Part shown: piece by piece, positions 16,062 to 24,029 of the stretch
Position numbering within the stretch: the stretch's first letter is position 1
Layout of the letters: each line of letters starts with the position of its first letter
Source of the DNA: Blastococcus saxobsidens
GTDB lineage: Bacteria; Actinomycetota; Actinomycetes; Mycobacteriales; Geodermatophilaceae
Assembly (NCBI RefSeq): GCF_010682065.1
Contig: NZ_JAAGWG010000011.1
Coordinates: 85,896 to 149,895, forward strand
Reading direction: 5' to 3'
DNA: 64,000 nt
Notes under the pieces: model-generated
The model's input: the letters and a program-made list of their open reading frames with translations, nothing else
Told to the model about the DNA's origin: nothing
The model's database searches: none
Translations under genes and position numbers: made by a program

Positions 16062-17114
16062 ATGATGGCAACCAGCAGGACCTCGTGGCGGCCGGTCGGC
16101 CGTGTGACCGTGGCGCTCGCGCTGGCCGGGGCGCTCACCGCCTGCGGGTCCGAGGGCGGCTCGGGTTCCTCCGGTTCCGCGGAGGCCGAGCAGGTGTTCG
16201 AGGGCGAGGACATCGACCTGGTGGTCCCCTACGAGCCCGGTGGCGGCTACGACGCCTACGCCCGCGCGCTGGCCCCGTACCTCGAGGAGTGCACCGGCGC
16301 GCGCCTCGTCGTCCGCAACGAGCCCGGGGCAGGCGGCCTCGTCGCCACGAACAAGACCGCGGCGGCCCCGGCGTCGGAGAACCGGCTGCAGATCGTGAAC
16401 ACGGTCGGGCTGGTGTCCGCGCAGATCGCCGGGGCCGAGGGCGCCAACTTCGACCTCAACGACCTCAACTGGATCGGGCGGGTCTCCGCGCCGCCGAACG
16501 TGGTGGTCGTCTCCCCCGACAGCCCCTTCCAGACCTGGGAGGACATCGTCGACGCCGACGAGACGGTGCGGTTCGTCGCGCAGGGTCCGGGGGCCAACGA
16601 CTTCATCGCCCCCAACATCCTGGGCGAGGCCTACGGCTTCCCGTTCGAGATCATCACCGGGTTCGCCGGGTCGACCGAGGCCCGTCAGTCGGTGGTCGCC
16701 GGGAACGCCGACGCCCACGCGCTGCCCGTCGACAGCCAGCTGGGTGCCATCGAGTCCGGCGACGTCCGGCCGGTCGTGACCGTGGACGAGGAGCCGGACC
16801 CACTGCTGCCCGACACCCCCGCCATCAGCGAGACCGAGGCGCCGGACGCCGACGCGCAGGCCATCGTGGACAGCCTCGTGGCGATGGGGGAGACGGGTCG
16901 CTCGCTGATCGTGTCGCCGCAGATGGAGGACGCCCAGGTCGAGGCGCTCCGTGAGGGCTTCCAGTGCGCGGTGGAGAACCAGGAGCTGCTCGACGAGCTG
17001 GAGAGCCAGCAGCGGCCGCTCGCCCCGCTGAGCGGCGAGGAGGCCGGGGCGCTCGTCGCCGAGGTCCTCGAGTCGCCCGCGGCGTTCCAGGAACTGGTCA
17101 CCGCCAGCTACTGA
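16062..17114 (+). CDS. Second tripartite transporter solute-binding lipoprotein (TctC-type)
   Basis: A 350-residue TctC/Bug-family lipoprotein. The export signal ends at a lipobox (ALTAC, cysteine about residue 28) and is followed by a Gly/Ser-rich linker. The family signature VVPYEPGGGYD and PGAGG match the first TctC almost exactly in this region. AAGGAG precedes two candidate ATGs (16062 and 16065). It is the last gene of the ferredoxin-Rieske operon and has no permease genes beside it. It may therefore deliver a second substrate to the TctAB encoded at 1,466-3,654, as happens with Bug proteins elsewhere. A strong hairpin follows. Confidence 0.9.
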   Translation: MMATSRTSWRPVGRVTVALALAGALTACGSEGGSGSSGSAEAEQVFEGEDIDLVVPYEPGGGYDAYARALAPYLEECTGARLVVRNEPGAGGLVATNKTAAAPASENRLQIVNTVGLVSAQIAGAEGANFDLNDLNWIGRVSAPPNVVVVSPDSPFQTWEDIVDADETVRFVAQGPGANDFIAPNILGEAYGFPFEIITGFAGSTEARQSVVAGNADAHALPVDSQLGAIESGDVRPVVTVDEEPDPLLPDTPAISETEAPDADAQAIVDSLVAMGETGRSLIVSPQMEDAQVEALREGFQCAVENQELLDELESQQRPLAPLSGEEAGALVAEVLESPAAFQELVTASY

Positions 17115-17124
17115 CCCGCTGCCT

Positions 17125-17169
17125 CCAGGGGCGGTCCCCCGGGTTCCCCACCCGGGGGACCGCCCCTGG
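17125..17169. terminator. Strong convergent terminator hairpin
   Basis: A perfect 20-bp inverted repeat (arms 17125-17144 and 17150-17169) with a 5-nt loop begins 10 nt after the tctC-2 stop. It lies between convergent genes and should terminate both the Rieske operon and the leftward MFS gene. Confidence 0.85.
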
Positions 17170-17204
17170 GGCGTGCGGGCCGCCGCCGGCCGCACCGGGG
17201 AGGC

Positions 17205-18527
17205 TCACGAAGGCATCGTCCGCCCGCCGGGATCGACGGCCCGGTCGACCGGGCCCGGCTGGTCGGCCCGCCGGCGCATGCGGCGCAGCGTGGGCAGCAG
17301 CGCGAGGGCCGCGACCGCGGGCGCCGCACCGCTGACGAAGAGCCCCGCCCGCGCGCTGAAGTGCTCGCAGATCCAGCCGAGCAGCGGCCCGCCGATGGGG
17401 GTGCTGCCGAGGAACACGGTGGCGTGCAGCGCGATGACGCGCCCCTGCATCGAGGCGTCGACGCCCAGCTGGAGCAGGACCCGCGCCAGGGTGTTGAAGC
17501 AGATGTTCGTGACGCCCAGCCCGACGAGCAGCCCAAGGGCGACCGCGAGGCCGGGCGCTCCCGCCAACAGCATGCTCGCCACGGCGAAGCCGCCGGTCCA
17601 CAGCAGCAGCGACCAGGTGCTGACCCGCTCCCGCGCCGCGCTGCCCAGGGCGCCGATCACGGCTCCCGCGCCGAGTGCGGAGGTCAGCCACCCGTAGGTC
17701 TCCGCGCCACCCCCGAGGACGTCCCGGGCGAACAGGGGCAGGACCACGCGGAAGTTCTGCCCGAAGAGGGCGACGACGGCCACGAGGAGCATGCACGCCC
17801 GCAGGTCCGGACGGTCCCAGACGTAGCGCAGGCTCTCCCGCGCCTGCCCCCTGCGGCGCGGCGCCGGTGCGCTGCGCCGGAGCCGGGTGGGGTCGATCCG
17901 CCAGAGGCCGGCCAGCACCGCCAGGAAGGAGGCGGCGTTGACGGCGAACGCCAGCCCGCTGCCGGCCCAGGCGATCAGCAACCCGGCCGCGGCCGGGCCC
18001 ACCAGCCGGCCCAGGTTGTGGATGGTGGAGTTCAGCGACTGGGCGTTGACGTAGTCGTCGGGGCCCACCATCTCGGTGACGAACGCCTGCCGAGCCGGTC
18101 CGTCGAGGACCGTGACGAGGCCGAGGCCGAGGGCCAGGGCGAACACCATCCACAGCTCGACGGTGCCGGTGAGCGTGAGGACCGCGAGGACGGCGGCCAG
18201 GAGCGCGCTGGCGGCCTGGGTTCCCATGATCGTGCGGCGACGGTCCAGCCGGTCCACCAGGACGCCGCCCCACACGCCGAGCAGCAGGGTGGGCACTGCC
18301 TGGAGTGCGGTGGCCACCCCCAGGGCGAGCGCCGAGTCCGACAGCTCGAGCACGAGCCAGTCCTGGGCGACCCGCTGCATCCAGGTGCCGGAGACGCTGA
18401 TCGCGTGACCGGTGAAGAAGATCCGGTAGTTCGGCACCCGGAGGGACCGGAACGCTCGTTCGCGCCAGGGCTGCCGGCACTCGGTCCCCGGCGCACCCCG
18501 TCGGCGAGGGGTCGGGAGCCATCGCAC
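17205..18527 (-). CDS. MFS transporter (EntS/MFS_3-like)
   Basis: A roughly 440-residue Major Facilitator protein. A short Arg-rich N terminus is followed by the opening typical of the EntS-like exporter group (SLRVPNYRIFFTGHAISVSGTWMQ), the loop VDRLDRRRT after TM2 and about 12 spans. This group exports siderophores, macrolides and other organic compounds. GTG at 18527 has AGGGGG at the correct distance; another GTG at 18536 would abut that RBS and is less likely. Operator O6 lies about 30 bp upstream and is shared with the divergent dehydrogenase. Efflux of a toxic aromatic intermediate or uptake of substrate are both possible. Confidence 0.82.
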   Translation of the reverse strand: MRWLPTPRRRGAPGTECRQPWRERAFRSLRVPNYRIFFTGHAISVSGTWMQRVAQDWLVLELSDSALALGVATALQAVPTLLLGVWGGVLVDRLDRRRTIMGTQAASALLAAVLAVLTLTGTVELWMVFALALGLGLVTVLDGPARQAFVTEMVGPDDYVNAQSLNSTIHNLGRLVGPAAAGLLIAWAGSGLAFAVNAASFLAVLAGLWRIDPTRLRRSAPAPRRRGQARESLRYVWDRPDLRACMLLVAVVALFGQNFRVVLPLFARDVLGGGAETYGWLTSALGAGAVIGALGSAARERVSTWSLLLWTGGFAVASMLLAGAPGLAVALGLLVGLGVTNICFNTLARVLLQLGVDASMQGRVIALHATVFLGSTPIGGPLLGWICEHFSARAGLFVSGAAPAVAALALLPTLRRMRRRADQPGPVDRAVDPGGRTMPS

Positions 18528-18548
18528 CGACGACACCCCCTTGACGAC

Positions 18549-18567
18549 TGGTCTGAAGGTATTACCT
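18549..18567. promoter_or_regulatory. GntR/FadR-type operator O6 (divergent)
   Basis: The core AGGTATTACCT (18557-18567) is a perfect inverted repeat around a TT/AA variant of the TGGT/ACCA ends. The third half-site TGGTCTGA lies at 18549-18556. It separates the leftward MFS gene from the rightward dehydrogenase, 50 bp from the latter. Confidence 0.7.
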
Positions 18568-18617
18568 TAAGCGAAAAGTGACGGCGACCACGCTGCTGTC
18601 CGCGAGAAGGAGACCCG

Positions 18618-19463
18618 ATGGTGCGGAATCGCGCAGCTGTCGCCGTCGTCGGGCTGGGGGCCATGGGTGACCCGATCGCCCGGCACCTCCTCGCCGCCGG
18701 CGTCCCGGTGCAGGTCCACGACCTCGATCCCGCCGCGGTCGACCGCGCCGTCGCCCTCGGTGCCCGGGCCGTGGCCGCGCTGCGCGACGTGGGGCGGGGG
18801 GCCGACCTGGTGGTGGTCGTCGTCCCCACCGACGAGGACGTGCGGAGCGTCTGCCTCGGTGTCGACGGCCTGCTCGCCGGCTGCGCGGCGGGCGCGGTGG
18901 TGCTGCTCTGCTCCTCGGTGCGGCCGCAGACCTGCGAGGCGGTCGCCGACGCCGCACCGCCGGGTGTCGGTGTCCTCGACGCAGCGCTGACCGGCGGTGT
19001 GCGGGGCGCCGAGGCCGGGGAGGTGAACCTCCTGGTCGGCGGCGACGGCGGCGTGCTCGCCGGTGTCCGGCCGCTGCTGGAGCCCTGGACCAAGGCCGTG
19101 CACCACCTCGGCCCGCTGGGGGCGGGGCAGGTCGGGAAGACGGCGAACAACCTCGTGCACTGGGCGCAGATCTCGGCGATCACCGAAGCCTTGGAGCTGG
19201 CCCGCCGCGGCGGTGTGCCCGTCCCGGCCATGCGCGCGGCACTGCAGGACGGGCCGACCGACTCGCGCACGCTCCGCGAGCTCGAGCAGATGCGGCTGAC
19301 CTGGCACGCGAAGGACCTGGCCAACACCGCAGACCTCGCCGAGCGGGTCGGCCTGGACATCCCGATGGCGTCGACGGCGCGGGAGGTCATGGCGCGGACG
19401 ACGGTCGACGACGTCGCCCGGCTGCTCGCCGACGGGCCGCTGCGACCCGGCGGGACTGGATAA
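18618..19463 (+). CDS. Beta-hydroxyacid dehydrogenase family (3-hydroxyisobutyrate dehydrogenase-like) 1
   Basis: A 281-residue NAD(P)-dependent dehydrogenase of the beta-HAD family. The dinucleotide-binding motif is GLGAMG (12-17). The substrate-binding segment is DAALTGGVRGAEAG (about 121-134), and the catalytic lysine is Lys174 in GQVGKTANN. Family members oxidise 3-hydroxyisobutyrate, tartronate semialdehyde or similar beta-hydroxy acids. ATG 18618 follows GAAGGAGA. A second, clearly related paralogue is at 31,041-31,862 in the LigJ/LigK operon, and both contain the unusual V-R-P-x-T-C segment (SVRPQTC here, SVRPDTC there). They are therefore a matched pair within the pathway. Confidence 0.88.
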   Translation: MVRNRAAVAVVGLGAMGDPIARHLLAAGVPVQVHDLDPAAVDRAVALGARAVAALRDVGRGADLVVVVVPTDEDVRSVCLGVDGLLAGCAAGAVVLLCSSVRPQTCEAVADAAPPGVGVLDAALTGGVRGAEAGEVNLLVGGDGGVLAGVRPLLEPWTKAVHHLGPLGAGQVGKTANNLVHWAQISAITEALELARRGGVPVPAMRAALQDGPTDSRTLRELEQMRLTWHAKDLANTADLAERVGLDIPMASTAREVMARTTVDDVARLLADGPLRPGGTG

Positions 19464-19478
19464 CGGTCCGATAACAAT

Positions 19479-19497
19479 AGGTCGAATGGTTAGCCCA
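19479..19497. promoter_or_regulatory. GntR/FadR-type operator O7
   Basis: The core is TGGTTAGCCCA (19487-19497), with one mismatch. The third half-site AGGTCGAA lies at 19479-19486. It precedes the 43-codon small ORF (117 bp) and the ABC transporter operon (306 bp). Confidence 0.6.
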
Positions 19498-19613
19498 TAT
19501 CGACACCGATGTGTTGACTGCATCACACCCGCACAGGGGCCCCGGGATCGCCCGGGACGGCACAGGAACAGCCCGTCCAGGGGCCGACAGGCCCGTCCGC
19601 GAGGGAGAGGTAC

Positions 19614-19745
19614 ATGGCGAACGGCACCTGGACCCGCCTGACCTGGACCCGCCTGACCTCGACCCGCCGGCCCGGTCCGCCGGCGGCGGTCCTCCGCCAC
19701 CGGCCGGCCGAGCACCTCGTCGCCGCGGGACGGGTGCCCGACTGA
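19614..19745 (+). CDS. Possible 43-aa leader peptide upstream of the ABC transporter
   Basis: A 43-codon frame with ATG 19614 and an excellent RBS (GAGGGAGAGG immediately upstream). It lies between operator O7 and the transporter genes. The peptide is basic, begins MANGTWTRL, and repeats TWTRL almost exactly because of a 15-bp tandem repeat in the DNA. It has no membrane span or known domain. It could be a regulatory upstream ORF, a small protein, or a chance frame. The RBS and placement argue for translation, but homology evidence is absent. The stop TGA is 57 nt before the binding-protein start. Confidence 0.45.
   Translation: MANGTWTRLTWTRLTSTRRPGPPAAVLRHRPAEHLVAAGRVPD
19628..19672 (+). 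repeat. 15-bp tandem repeat, three units
   Basis: Units at 19628-19642, 19643-19657 and 19658-19672. The first two are identical (CTGGACCCGCCTGAC) and the third has diverged. The period is a multiple of three, so it repeats the peptide TWTRL inside the small ORF. Slippage at this repeat would lengthen or shorten the leader without a frameshift. Confidence 0.85.
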
Positions 19746-19802
19746 TCGTCCGCCGCACCGCCTGAACACCCGTTCCGACCCCTCCGAGAAAGAGAGCACC
19801 TC

Positions 19803-20912
19803 ATGCGCAAGCCCCGCACTCTTGCCCGCACAGCCCTGGCGGCCGGCGCGGTCATGGTCCTCGCCGCCTGTGGTGGCAACCCGACCTCGTCGGACTCCGG
19901 CGGAGGCGGCGGCGACACGGCGTCCGGCCCGAGCGCGGCCGAGCAGCTGTACGAGGAGATCGCCGAGCTCTCCGGCCAGGAGCGTCGGGACCGGCTGGTC
20001 GAGCTCGCCGCCGAGGAGGACGGGCTCAACCTGTACACGTCGATGAACGCCGACATGGTCGACGCCGTCACCGAGGCGTTCACCGACGAGTTCGACATCG
20101 ACGTGAGCACCTACCGCGCCGGGTCGGAGACCGTCCTGCAGCGCATCCTCCAGGAGCAGGATGCGAACTTCGCCGGCAACGACGTCGTCGAGACCAACGC
20201 CACCGAGCTCATGGCCCTCCAGCAGGAGGACGTCATGGCGCAGTGCGCGTCCCCGGAGCGGATCGACGAGGTGCCCGAGGCCGGCAAGTACGAGGACTGG
20301 GTCGCCACGCGGTTCAACCTGTTCGCGCCCAGCTGGAACACCAACATCATCACCGACCCGCCGACGGTGTGGGAGGACCTGGCCGACCCCAAGTACGACG
20401 GCCAGCTGGCCCTCGAGCTCGGTGACTACGACTGGTACATGGCGCTCACCGGCTACTGGCTCGAGCAGGGCATGAGCCAGGAGGAGGTCGACCAGCTCTG
20501 GGCCGACATCGTCGACGGCGCCAAGGTGGTCAAGGGCCACACGGTCATGGCCGAGCTCATGAGCGCCGGCCAGTACGGCCTCGCCTCGTCGAACTACACC
20601 TACATCGTCGAGGCCGCCATGGCCGACGGCGCTCCGCTGGAGACCCAGCCCTACGTCAACCCGATCATCGCCCGGCCCAACGGCGGCAGCTGCATGAAGA
20701 CCGCGCAGAACCCCGCGACCGCGATGCTCTTCATGGACTGGCTGCTCGACGAGGGCCAGGCCGTGCTGGCCGACCAGGCGGCCACCCCCTCCACCGTGGA
20801 CATCGAGTCCGAGCTCATCCCGGTCGACGGCCAGCAGCTGCTCGACGAGGGCGCCGAGTGGAGCCAGCGCTACGACGACCTGCTCTCCGGCGTCGAGACC
20901 ATCGGCGGCTGA
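19803..20912 (+). CDS. ABC transporter solute-binding lipoprotein (Fe3+/phosphonate type)
   Basis: A 369-residue extracellular binding protein. The signal peptide ends in a lipobox (VLAAC, cysteine about 23), followed by a Gly/Ser linker and a long acidic helix region. The mature domain has the two-lobe layout of the family 1/6 iron(III) and 2-aminoethylphosphonate binders (LNLYTSMNADMVDAVTEAF, then the segment ETNATELMALQQ). It should capture substrate at the cell surface for the fused permease and ATPase that follow. ATG 19803 follows GAGAAAGAGAG. Metal-chelate, carboxylate or phosphonate substrates are all compatible with this family. The operon context suggests a pathway substrate or iron supply for its iron oxygenases. 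Confidence 0.88.
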   Translation: MRKPRTLARTALAAGAVMVLAACGGNPTSSDSGGGGGDTASGPSAAEQLYEEIAELSGQERRDRLVELAAEEDGLNLYTSMNADMVDAVTEAFTDEFDIDVSTYRAGSETVLQRILQEQDANFAGNDVVETNATELMALQQEDVMAQCASPERIDEVPEAGKYEDWVATRFNLFAPSWNTNIITDPPTVWEDLADPKYDGQLALELGDYDWYMALTGYWLEQGMSQEEVDQLWADIVDGAKVVKGHTVMAELMSAGQYGLASSNYTYIVEAAMADGAPLETQPYVNPIIARPNGGSCMKTAQNPATAMLFMDWLLDEGQAVLADQAATPSTVDIESELIPVDGQQLLDEGAEWSQRYDDLLSGVETIGG

Positions 20913-20917
20913 TCCCC

Positions 20918-20957
20918 GACGGGGCGGCGTCACGCATCCGCGTGGCGCCGCCCCGTC
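20918..20957 (+). terminator. Attenuator hairpin after the binding-protein gene
   Basis: An 18-bp stem with one wobble pair (20918-20935 with 20940-20957) and a 4-nt loop begins 6 nt after the stop. It is typical of ABC operons, where it keeps binding-protein expression above that of the permease. Confidence 0.75.
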
Positions 20958-21035
20958 CGCCGACCCGCCCCAGGCCGGTCAGGCCGGCCCCCACACCTTT
21001 TCGCACCACCACAGACGAAGGAGTGATCCCCCGGG

Positions 21036-22799
21036 ATGACCGCCAACCTGGCCGATCCGGCGGTGACGCCGGAGGAGCTGACCCGGCCGACCGACGGCCC
21101 GCCGGAGCCCCGCAAGGGGCGCTGGCGGGGGCCGCTGACCCCCAAGATGTTCATCGTCGCGGGGGTGGCCGCCGCGATCGGCTACCTGGCGCTGGTCCCC
21201 CTCGGCTACCTCGTCTGGGGCACCTTCTTCGACGCGGAGGGCCTGGACCTCGGGAGCTTCGAGCGTGCCTACGGCGACGGCCGGATCGGCGAGCTGTGGG
21301 GCAACTCCCTCGCCTTCGCCTTCGGCGCGGCGCTGCTGTCGATCACGGTCGGCACGACGCTGGCCTACCTGAACGTGCGGACGGCGGTCCCCTTCAAGGC
21401 GCTGTTCTTCGCCGCCTCCATCGTGCCGCTGGTCATCCCCGGCATCCTGTACACCGTTTCCTGGATCTTCCTGGCCAGCCCGCAGATCGGGCTGCTGAAC
21501 GCCTTCTTCGAGCCCTTCCTCGGCGTCGCCCCGTTCAACATCTTCAGCCTCTGGGGGATGATCTGGGTCGAGGGGCTGCACTCCTCGCCGATCGTCTTCC
21601 TGCTGATGGTCGCGGCGTTCCGGTCGATGGACCCCTCTCTCGAGGAGTCGGCGCTGATGTCGGGGGCCACGCGGCTCCAGGCCCTGCGCAAGGTGACCCT
21701 GCCGCTGGTGCGGCCGGCCCTGCTGTCCTCGGTCCTGGTCATCCTGATCACCAGCCTCGAGTCCTTCGAGGTCCCGGCGCTGCTCGGGCTGCAGAACGGC
21801 ATCTACGTCTTCACCAGCCGGATCTACTTCGTGCTGCGCAGCTATCCGCAGGACCTCGGCGCGGCCGGCGCTCTCGCGGTGAGCCTCCTGGCCGTCGCCG
21901 TCATCGGCGTCGCCGTCAGCCGCATCCTGGCCGGCAAGGGCAGCAAGACCTACCAGACGGTCACCGGCAAGGGCTTCCGCCCGCGCCCGATGGACCTGGG
22001 CAAGTGGAAGCCGGTCGTCGGCGTCGGCATCCTCTTCTACTTCTTCGTCACAGTGCTCGGCCCGCTGCTGGTGCTGCTCTACGCCGCCCTGCTGCCGTAC
22101 TACCAGGCACCGTCGTGGGAGGCGTTCTCCACCTTCACCTTCGACAACTTCGTCCAGGTCTTCGAGATGAACTCGGCGGCGCGGGCGCTGAAGAACAGCC
22201 TGATCCTCGGCCTCAGCGCCGCGACGATCGTGATGGCGCTGATGGCGGTCGCGTCCTGGATCTCCATCCGCTCCACCATCCCGGGGCGCGGCATCGTCGA
22301 ACAGCTGAGCTTCGTGCCGCTGGTCATCCCCGGCATCGTCCTGGGCCTGTCGATCTCCTTCGTGTACCTGCGGTTCCCGCTGCCGATCTACGGGACGCTG
22401 TTCATCCTGCTGATCGCCTACTGCACCAAGTACATGCCGTACGGCATGCGCTACGCGACCACGTCGATGACGCAGATCTCCTCGGAGCTCGAGGAGTCGG
22501 CGATGGTCAGCGGCGCCAGCTGGTGGACCACGTTCCGCCGGGTGCTGCTGCCCCTGTTGTCGCCGGGCATCACGGCGGGCTTCATCTACATCCTGGTCGT
22601 CAGCTTCCGCGAGCTGTCGAGCTCGATCCTGCTGTACAGCCCGGGCAACGAGGTGCTCTCCATCCTCATCTGGGAGCAGTTCGAGAACGGGTCGTTCAAC
22701 GTCCTGGCGGCCATCGGCGTCCTCATGGTGATCGCCCTGATGGTGATGGTCACGATCGCCTACAAGCTCGGCGCCAAGGTGGGGCTGCGTGAGGACTGA
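21036..22799 (+). CDS. ABC transporter permease, fused double module (FbpB/ThiP-like)
   Basis: A 587-residue permease with two homologous six-span halves, as in FbpB-type iron(III) permeases. Each half carries an EAA-type cytoplasmic loop that docks the ATPase: EESALMSGATRLQALRKV (about 204-221) and EESAMVSGASWWTTFRRV (about 490-507). The N-terminal 35 residues are hydrophilic. ATG 21036 follows GAAGGAGTGATC. It works with the preceding binding protein and the following ATPase. The fused architecture and spacing are normal for the family. Confidence 0.92.
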   Translation: MTANLADPAVTPEELTRPTDGPPEPRKGRWRGPLTPKMFIVAGVAAAIGYLALVPLGYLVWGTFFDAEGLDLGSFERAYGDGRIGELWGNSLAFAFGAALLSITVGTTLAYLNVRTAVPFKALFFAASIVPLVIPGILYTVSWIFLASPQIGLLNAFFEPFLGVAPFNIFSLWGMIWVEGLHSSPIVFLLMVAAFRSMDPSLEESALMSGATRLQALRKVTLPLVRPALLSSVLVILITSLESFEVPALLGLQNGIYVFTSRIYFVLRSYPQDLGAAGALAVSLLAVAVIGVAVSRILAGKGSKTYQTVTGKGFRPRPMDLGKWKPVVGVGILFYFFVTVLGPLLVLLYAALLPYYQAPSWEAFSTFTFDNFVQVFEMNSAARALKNSLILGLSAATIVMALMAVASWISIRSTIPGRGIVEQLSFVPLVIPGIVLGLSISFVYLRFPLPIYGTLFILLIAYCTKYMPYGMRYATTSMTQISSELEESAMVSGASWWTTFRRVLLPLLSPGITAGFIYILVVSFRELSSSILLYSPGNEVLSILIWEQFENGSFNVLAAIGVLMVIALMVMVTIAYKLGAKVGLRED

Positions 22800-22883
22800 C
22801 CCGACCGCCGGCACCCGTCCGCACCGCGACACCCACCCGAATCCACCGCACGTGCTCCGAGTCGGAAAGGACTCCTGATTCCC

Positions 22884-24029
22884 ATGCTGAGGATCGACAA
22901 CCTCATCAAGTCCTTCGCCGGCGAGAAGGCCCGCGGCAAGAAGAAGGACGAGGCCGGGCACAGCGCGGTCTTCGCAGTCAACGACGTCAGCTTCGAGGTC
23001 AAGGAGGGTGAGCTGTTCACCCTGCTGGGCCCCTCGGGCTGCGGGAAGACCACCACGCTGCGCTCGATCGCCGGCCTGGAGAAGCCGGACAGCGGCACCA
23101 TCGCCGTCGGCGACCGGGTGCTGTTCTCCTCCACCGGCAGCGGGCGTGGGGTGAACATGCCGGCCAACCAGCGCGGCCTGGGCATGGTCTTCCAGTCCTA
23201 CGCGATCTGGCCGCACATGACCGTCTTCGACAACGTCGCCTTCCCGCTGCAGGTGCGCCCCCGCGGCCAGCGCCCGCCGAAGAAGGAGATCGCCGAGCGG
23301 GTCGAGCGCGTGCTGGCCACCATGCAGCTGGACGAGCAGGCCGGCCGGCAGGCGACGAAGCTCTCCGGCGGGCAGCAGCAGCGGCTGGCCCTCGCCCGCG
23401 CCCTGGTGATCGAGCCCCCGTTGCTGCTGCTCGACGAGCCGCTGTCGAACCTGGACGCCAAGCTCCGGGAGTCGCTGCGCTACGAGCTCAAGCGGCTGCA
23501 GCGCGAGCTGGGGATCACCTCGGTCTACGTGACGCACGACCAGGTGGAGGCGCTCGCCCTCTCCACGCAGATCGCGGTCATGGAGCGGGGTGCGGTCGTG
23601 CAGCTGGGCAAGCCGCGCGAGGTCTACGAGCAGCCGGCCAACAAGTTCGTCGCCGAGTTCATCGGCACGTCGAACTTCATCCCGGGGACGGTCGCCTCGC
23701 AGCAGGCCGGCCGGCACTGCGTCGAGACGTCCAACGGCATCCTCTTCCTCGAGTCGCCGCACCACCTCCCGGTCGGCTCGGAGGTCGTGGTGTCCATCCG
23801 CCCGGAGGCGGTCGAGCTCTCCACCGCCAGCAAGGGGGAGCAGGCGGCCAACGAGTGGACCGGTGAGGTCGTCGCGCGCGCGTTCCTCGGCGACGCCGTC
23901 GACCACGTCGTCTCGGTGGGCCGGCACGAGATCCGCGCGCGGGTGAACCCGTCGGTGTCCATCGAGTCCGGTACCTCGGTGCACCTGCAGCTGGACCCGT
24001 CGAAGATCTCCCTCGTCCCGGTGAACTGA
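22884..24029 (+). CDS. ABC transporter ATP-binding protein (FbpC/PotA-like)
   Basis: A 381-residue importer ATPase. The motifs are complete: Walker A GPSGCGKT, signature LSGGQQQR, Walker B LLLLDEPLSNLD and switch histidine in VTHD, followed by a C-terminal TOBE regulatory domain. An insertion of about 13 Lys/Glu-rich residues (GEKARGKKKDEAG, about 13-25) interrupts the first beta-sheet before the A-loop, which is unusual for the family. ATG 22884 lies in context TTCCC ATG with GGAAAGGA upstream. The stop TGA is immediately followed by the GTG of the MFS gene. It energises uptake through the fused permease. Confidence 0.93.
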   Translation: MLRIDNLIKSFAGEKARGKKKDEAGHSAVFAVNDVSFEVKEGELFTLLGPSGCGKTTTLRSIAGLEKPDSGTIAVGDRVLFSSTGSGRGVNMPANQRGLGMVFQSYAIWPHMTVFDNVAFPLQVRPRGQRPPKKEIAERVERVLATMQLDEQAGRQATKLSGGQQQRLALARALVIEPPLLLLDEPLSNLDAKLRESLRYELKRLQRELGITSVYVTHDQVEALALSTQIAVMERGAVVQLGKPREVYEQPANKFVAEFIGTSNFIPGTVASQQAGRHCVETSNGILFLESPHHLPVGSEVVVSIRPEAVELSTASKGEQAANEWTGEVVARAFLGDAVDHVVSVGRHEIRARVNPSVSIESGTSVHLQLDPSKISLVPVN

